The position numbers and the translations under genes are program-made. From positions 1-11,262 of the forward strand of contig JAJYGE010000342.1 of NCBI GenBank assembly GCA_021785155.1: a DNA stretch of 11,262 nucleotides, given 5' to 3'. The notes beneath the pieces were generated by a model. The model had not been told where the DNA came from, did no database searches, and saw nothing but the letters and a program-made list of their open reading frames with translations. This stretch comes from Planctomycetota bacterium (GTDB lineage Bacteria > Planctomycetota > Phycisphaerae > WQYP01). Of this stretch, positions 7,855-11,262 are shown one piece after another (the stretch's first letter is position 1; every line of letters begins with the position of its first letter).

Positions 7855-8936
7855 CCCATGCACCCGCCGAAAATACACCTGCGGGGCACGAGAGAGAAGT
7901 GGCGTTGCGCATTCTTAAAGCGTATGGCTATGAAACGGTTTGCTTTCAAACCTTGCAGCGCGGAGTGCAACGCTGGTTTTCAAAACGGCTGGTGGCAATG
8001 GTGGGATATGTGGATACTGGAAAATATTGGCTTACCGTCGGCGGCCCCATTGGCAGTGGTGATCACATGGAGGAAATTGCCGCAGAATTTGAATATACCG
8101 CCCGAAAGGCGCATCGGCGTTTATGCTATATCTGCGCGGAACACCATACCGCCGATCCGCTAACCGCTGCCGGGCGCGGAAAATTAATCATTGGTGCCAT
8201 TCCGGTTTGGAATCCCGCACAATGGCCGCACATTACCTCCCACAATGCGCGACTGCGATATCAGATTGCCCGCGCCAGACGACACTGCAACAATGTCTTT
8301 GAAATGCCCCCATCACAGGCGGCACATTCACCAGATATTCGCAAATTGATCGCACAGTGGCTATCCCAGAGGCGGCTGATGCCGATGCGATTTCTGGCGG
8401 ATCCATTTATCGTTTCAGATGCGGCCGGACATCGGACAATCTTCACGTTAACCCGCCGCAATGGAGAGCTGGCCGCCTTTCTCGCCGCCTCGCCAGTCCC
8501 GGCGCGAAACGGTATGTTTATTGAGCAAATTGTCCGCTCCCCGCGTGCGCCCAACGGCAGTGTGGAATTGATCATTGACCATGCCATGAAAGAATTTTCA
8601 AAAAACCATCGGCACGTTACACTGGGGCTGGTGGCAGGCAGCCAATTTGCCGATGATGACGAAAATCCACAGTGGGCAAAAATCGCGCGGTATTCCGCTC
8701 GCCGCTGGGGCGGATGGCTGTATCGATTTAGCACGCTGGAGCAATTTCGCGCAGCGCTTCAACCCAAACAGTGGGAGCCGGTTTATGCCGTTTCAGATCG
8801 TTCATATGTCAGTATGGGCGACGTTTTATCGGCTTGCCACGCGATGTTTCGATTTCCGTTTTTTCGATTCCGTCCCGTCGCGGCAGTGATCCATCAGTGC
8901 CAGCCCGATCCAATATCCAATCCCAACCCGGCGTAG
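7851..8936 (+). CDS. DUF2156 / MprF C-terminal-like protein
   Basis: 361-residue soluble protein resembling the C-terminal GNAT-fold domain of phosphatidylglycerol lysyltransferase (DUF2156, LPG synthase C). Visible family features are the early strand pair ending in GGPIGSG (64-70), LRYQIARARRH (135-145), the FIEQIVRSP-APNGSVELIID block (223-243), VTLGLV (256-261) and WEPVYAV (308-314). It lacks the membrane domain of MprF, so it may acylate or aminoacylate some other substrate; the activity is not established. ATG at 7851 overlaps the kinase stop as ATGA, so the pair is translationally coupled and probably works on one pathway. The last 25 or so residues (Pro/Gln/Asn-rich) look unconserved. 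A short GC hairpin (8928-8940) covers the stop but has no T-tract. Confidence 0.75.
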   Translation: MTHAPAENTPAGHEREVALRILKAYGYETVCFQTLQRGVQRWFSKRLVAMVGYVDTGKYWLTVGGPIGSGDHMEEIAAEFEYTARKAHRRLCYICAEHHTADPLTAAGRGKLIIGAIPVWNPAQWPHITSHNARLRYQIARARRHCNNVFEMPPSQAAHSPDIRKLIAQWLSQRRLMPMRFLADPFIVSDAAGHRTIFTLTRRNGELAAFLAASPVPARNGMFIEQIVRSPRAPNGSVELIIDHAMKEFSKNHRHVTLGLVAGSQFADDDENPQWAKIARYSARRWGGWLYRFSTLEQFRAALQPKQWEPVYAVSDRSYVSMGDVLSACHAMFRFPFFRFRPVAAVIHQCQPDPISNPNPA

Positions 8937-9069
8937 CCGGAACCAACAAGAAAAAGTCAAACGCCGCTCTTTTCACAACAGCCAGCAAATCCGCATGAGC
9001 GTTGAGTGAAAGCACAGTGCTCAAAACTATGCGGCGCAAGAATCGCGGCATTTTATCGGTAAGTCACGA

Positions 9070-9172
9070 GTGCTCAGTGACAGCAAAGTGTCAGGGCTGA
9101 CGAGGAATCCTGGCGATGGTGCGCAGGTCCGTTGAGAGGCAGCCATCTTAAAATATTGCTGTGACAGAGCAC
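9070..9172 (+). ncRNA. Candidate structured RNA, possibly a divergent small SRP RNA
   Basis: In the gap between two convergent genes, GTGCTCAGTGACAGCAA (9070-9086) pairs with TTGCTGTGACAGAGCAC (9156-9172) at 15 of 17 positions, closing a 103-base element. Inside it, GATGG (9115-9119) pairs with CCATC (9143-9147), and 9090-9101 can form a small hairpin. The apical part reads CAGGTCCG (9124-9131), seven bases, then GCAGCC (9139-9144). This is the spacing and flanks of the bacterial SRP RNA core, whose E. coli form is CAGGTCCG-GAAGGAA-GCAGCC. Against that identity, the GGAA tetraloop is replaced by GTTG, its closing pair is lost, and the 5' internal arm is about 20 bases longer than the 3' arm. 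Alternatives are a small non-autonomous inverted-repeat element or a 3' untranslated structure. No clear promoter or T-tract terminator is seen. The rest of 8937-9188 holds nothing else I can support. Confidence 0.4.
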
Positions 9173-9188
9173 GAAAGGGCACTTGGAA

Positions 9189-9905
9189 TCAGGCTTTTTT
9201 CATAATCATCAGATAATTGAATCCACGCAGAAAAAAATTGCCTTCCACCGCGGCGGCATGCCAGTTGCCGCGTTTGAGTTTCTGGTTATGCCGCACCACC
9301 GCGATAATATCGACGGGCGTAAACTGCCGCCGCAGCAAGGCGAAGAGATCGAAACCGACCGGCATGAATGGCTTGCCTTTTTTGAAAGAATCACTGACAT
9401 ATAATGCCAAATATCGCCGGGGCTTCAGTACGCGGTAACATTGCGCAAAGACATCCCGCATGGAATGGTAATAGGTGTTGAGTTGCCCATTTTCCGCCGA
9501 TGCGCCCGCGTCCAGTTTGCCGATACACCTCGGATCATCGGAATAATCAACATGGGTGCTATAAGGTGGATCAATAAACACAAAATCCACGCTCTGATCC
9601 GGCAATGGGATATTTCTGGCATCGGCGGGTTGAATATCCTCGCGCCGGGGTGCCAGATCAAATCCAATACCCACCCGGCCCATTTCAATGGCAACATCCA
9701 GGGTAGTGCCGCTGCCGCACATGGGGTCAAGAATTTTATCCGCTTCGCGCGTATAACGCTGCAGAAGATTCCATATTATCCAAGCCGGTGTGGCACCCAC
9801 GTAGTCTTTGTCGCCATGGGGTTCCCGACCATAATCTTGGGACGGATATTCCCACAGCGTGGTTGTGGCAATGCGCAGGGGCGGTTTATTCAGGCGTGGT
9901 TGCAT
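9189..9905 (-). CDS. Solitary DNA N4-cytosine/N6-adenine methyltransferase
   Basis: S-adenosylmethionine-dependent methyltransferase of the DNA N4/N6 family. The 238-residue protein has an N-terminal TLWEYPSQDYG segment (16-26), then motif I DPMCGSGTT (60-68) for AdoMet binding, an acidic FDLAP at about 82-86, a DAR motif (95-97) and catalytic motif IV DPPY (112-115), followed by STHVDYS. The C-terminal half (RRYLALYVSDSFKKG, VVRHNQKLKRGNWH, FLRGFNYLMIMKK) matches a family of orphan methylases. No restriction enzyme or specificity subunit is nearby, so a regulatory or protective role is likelier than a full restriction-modification system; methylation of RNA cannot be excluded. ATG at 9905 is preferred over TTG at 9944. 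It lies 48 bases after sapC on the same strand and may share its transcript. Confidence 0.85.
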   Translation of the reverse strand: MQPRLNKPPLRIATTTLWEYPSQDYGREPHGDKDYVGATPAWIIWNLLQRYTREADKILDPMCGSGTTLDVAIEMGRVGIGFDLAPRREDIQPADARNIPLPDQSVDFVFIDPPYSTHVDYSDDPRCIGKLDAGASAENGQLNTYYHSMRDVFAQCYRVLKPRRYLALYVSDSFKKGKPFMPVGFDLFALLRRQFTPVDIIAVVRHNQKLKRGNWHAAAVEGNFFLRGFNYLMIMKKA

Positions 9906-9953
9906 ATCACAAACCGCGATAATTGACGATACTCCGCACCGCAATGTCGGCGC

Positions 9954-10721
9954 TTAGCGGGCGTCCCCGGACCGCAATCGCAATTCCAGCCGGGCAATAT
10001 TGCCCAGTGAAATCAAATGGGCGTGAATCAAGCCGAGAAATCCATGGCGATAGAGTTCAATAATCTGCTTATCGTCCAATGCATTAAGTTTGGCTTCATC
10101 AATGGCGAAAAATCCGCGCAGAGCCAATGGCTGGCTGGCTGTATCGCGGGCACGTATTTCACGCCCCACCAGCAGATTCAACTCATTAAGTTTTTTAACA
10201 AACGCCTGGGTCTGTCGGATATTCCCCTGATATTGTCCCAGAAAATCCAGGACGTTCTTCAAAAATGGCGTCTCCACGCCTTTTTCATCAAACAAGGCTT
10301 CGCCATTTCCCGAAGCGCCGGCGGCGGCTTGCGAATCTTCCCATCCGGAAAAGGCCGTATCCACGCATACGCTCAAGTCCTGACCGTTGTTCCGTTCCGC
10401 CAGAACAAACGGATACCGGCGGATAAACGCCGGAATATAAACCCCGGTCCATTTTCCATCGGCATCAACAAACAAATTCTCTTCATTCCGCAGTCCCAGC
10501 ACGACCACCGGCATCAGGCGATCAGGCGATGGCCCGGCAAATACGATGGGATATTCCGTGGCGGCCCGCCCGAATTCAATCGCGGCCACCGGCACCGAGT
10601 TGGTTTTCTTACTGAAAATAAAATTGGCTTCCCGCATGTTCACACGAGCCTGGCGATGCGCCACGCGATCAAGAAGCACTGGCCGCTGATAAAATAAAAC
10701 TGTACCTGCACCGTTCGTCAC
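9954..10721 (-). CDS. SapC family protein
   Basis: Member of the SapC family (Pfam PF07277), named after a Campylobacter fetus gene linked to the surface layer; the biochemical role is not established. The 255 residues fit the family length. Diagnostic blocks are LFYQRPVLLDR near the N-terminus, PVAAIEFGRAATEYPIVF (about 44-61), ENLFVDADGKW then YIPAFIRRYPF (81-105), a CVD segment near 119-121, GEALFDEKG, and near the C-terminus a GFFAIDEAKLNAL-type helix and HLISLGNIARLELR. GTG at 10721 is chosen because GAGG lies five bases upstream; the frame is open to GTG at 10754, which has no ribosome binding site. No signal peptide or membrane helix is visible, so it is probably cytoplasmic. Confidence 0.88.
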   Translation of the reverse strand: MTNGAGTVLFYQRPVLLDRVAHRQARVNMREANFIFSKKTNSVPVAAIEFGRAATEYPIVFAGPSPDRLMPVVVLGLRNEENLFVDADGKWTGVYIPAFIRRYPFVLAERNNGQDLSVCVDTAFSGWEDSQAAAGASGNGEALFDEKGVETPFLKNVLDFLGQYQGNIRQTQAFVKKLNELNLLVGREIRARDTASQPLALRGFFAIDEAKLNALDDKQIIELYRHGFLGLIHAHLISLGNIARLELRLRSGDAR

Positions 10722-10803
10722 AAAAGCCTCGCTTAAATAAACACCAAGCAACACAAAACTTCATGCTGTTGCGACCACCGGGACAACGCCGGATAATCGC
10801 ACC

Positions 10804-10855
10804 CGTCATGACGTAGACAGACCAGTAGTATAAAGCCGGGTTGATTGAACTGCAA
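10804..10855 (-). promoter_or_regulatory. Possible sapC promoter with an adjacent palindrome
   Basis: On the - strand, TTGCAG (10850-10855) and TATACT (10827-10832) are spaced by 17 bases. The -10 is good and the -35 weak. The start of transcription would be near 10820, leaving a leader of about 100 bases. A perfect 10-base palindrome CGTCATGACG (10804-10813) lies just downstream of that point, where an operator could act. Confidence 0.3.
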
Positions 10856-10858
10856 TAT

Positions 10859-10935
10859 GTGTCAAGTCCTGATCTAAAGTTGTCACATTATTATTCCTTG
10901 TTCGCATCCAAGTTTAGCTTCCACAGGGGGATCGC
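10859..10935 (-). repeat. Transposase 3' end repeat (right copy)
   Basis: Inverted, diverged partner of the repeat at 29-111. It covers the last 18 or so codons of the transposase-like remnant (ending EAKLGCEQGIIM then TGA) and about 24 bases of 3' flank. The flank contains GTGACAA and TTGACAC, themselves an imperfect inverted repeat, which may mark the end of the original insertion element. Confidence 0.6.
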
Positions 10936-11170
10936 GTGGGGGGGCGAGGTACTCCCTGTCAACTGGGCGCAAAACAGGCTTTGCTAAGAGAGAGTCTTCC
11001 TCCGTAGCAAGGCAGCCCCGCAGGGAGTCCTCCTGCGCGCTGGTGAGTTCACCGAGATACGCCACCTGCCGCTGTACCCAGCGTCCCCCGGCGACCCACC
11101 GCTTCTCCATCACACGATGATAGATGTGTGATTTACCATTCTTCTTACGATCACTGGCACAGATGAACAT
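10883..11170 (-). pseudogene. IS1634-like transposase remnant (95 codons)
   Basis: The first 45 residues (MFICASDRKKNGKSHIYHRV, then VAGGRWVQRQVAYLGEL and SAQ) have the look of the N-terminus of IS1634-type DDE transposases, which begin with a [KR]-NGK-H-Y strand pair and a VQR-V-YLGE motif. Full-length relatives run to several hundred residues, so this 95-codon frame lacks the entire catalytic domain. Its C-terminus EAKLGCEQGIIM is shared with the decayed copy at the window start. The simplest reading is therefore an internally deleted element that kept both ends. No ribosome binding site precedes the ATG. The remaining 11171-11262 probably belongs to the 5' end of the same element; I see no gene there. 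Confidence 0.6.
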
Positions 11171-11262
11171 GGATATTATTATCGGAAGTCAGAGGTCCAA
11201 AAGGCAAGGGAAATCCTCCCAAGTAGGTCTGTACCAGAGCCTGTTTCTCAACCAAAAACGCA

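Noticed and set aside
8928..8940. CCGGC/GCCGG hairpin at the DUF2156 stop as a terminator
   Set aside because: It has only a 5-bp stem with a 3-base loop and no T-tract on the + strand.
8809..9051. 80-codon frame on the - strand with a hydrophobic N-terminus
   Set aside because: It overlaps the last 128 bases of the DUF2156 gene, has no ribosome binding site, and I recognise no family. A short secreted protein cannot be fully excluded, but the overlap favours a shadow frame.
9039..9154. 38-codon - strand frame with ATG at 9147 inside the structured element
   Set aside because: It has no ribosome binding site or recognisable sequence, and is explained by the inverted-repeat element it lies in.
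9065..9174. CACGA on both sides of the structured element as a target-site duplication
   Set aside because: The right-hand copy overlaps the terminal inverted repeat, so it cannot be a clean duplication. Five bases is also easily chance.
10973..11246. AAACAGGCT occurring in inverse orientation near 10973 and 11246 as insertion-sequence ends
   Set aside because: Nine bases without extension is weak, and one copy lies inside the transposase remnant rather than at an element edge.

Overview
The window is a stretch of bacterial chromosome made mostly of housekeeping genes, with insertion-sequence debris at both ends. The gene content, the sparse Shine-Dalgarno usage, the ECF sigma/RskA pair and the style of several hypothetical families suggest a Planctomycetota lineage (Phycisphaerae-like). 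That placement is an inference from remembered family resemblance, not from a search.

Layout. Positions 1-203 hold no convincing gene; positions 29-111 are a decayed copy of a repeat that recurs inverted at 10859-10935. On the + strand, 204-3690 is a compact operon: ispD (isoprenoid precursor synthesis), polX (repair polymerase with a PHP exonuclease, start overlapping the ispD stop) and a secreted protein built from a duplicated domain. Facing it on the - strand, ending only 7 bases away across a shared hairpin, is a unit read from 6285 down to 3698: nuoA, nuoB, an ECF sigma factor and its membrane-bound RskA-like anti-sigma factor. nuoC does not follow nuoB, so Complex I genes are split in this genome. 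A good sigma70-type promoter precedes nuoA.

Divergent from nuoA, on the + strand, is a translationally coupled pair: a GHMP sugar kinase of the galactokinase/L-arabinokinase type and a DUF2156 (MprF C-terminal-like) protein. The gap 8937-9188 carries a ~103-nt element closed by a 17-position near-perfect inverted repeat. Its apical part resembles the signal recognition particle RNA core, but with unusual substitutions.

On the - strand, 10721-9189 holds a SapC-family surface-layer-associated protein followed by a solitary N4/N6 DNA methyltransferase. The right end (10859-11262) is a remnant of an IS1634-like transposase whose C-terminal codons and 3' flank match the repeat at the left end. 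The core genes appear functional, with motifs intact. The most interesting items are the structured element at 9070-9172, the kinase/DUF2156 pair with its altered phosphate loop, and the diverged inverted repeats near the two ends.
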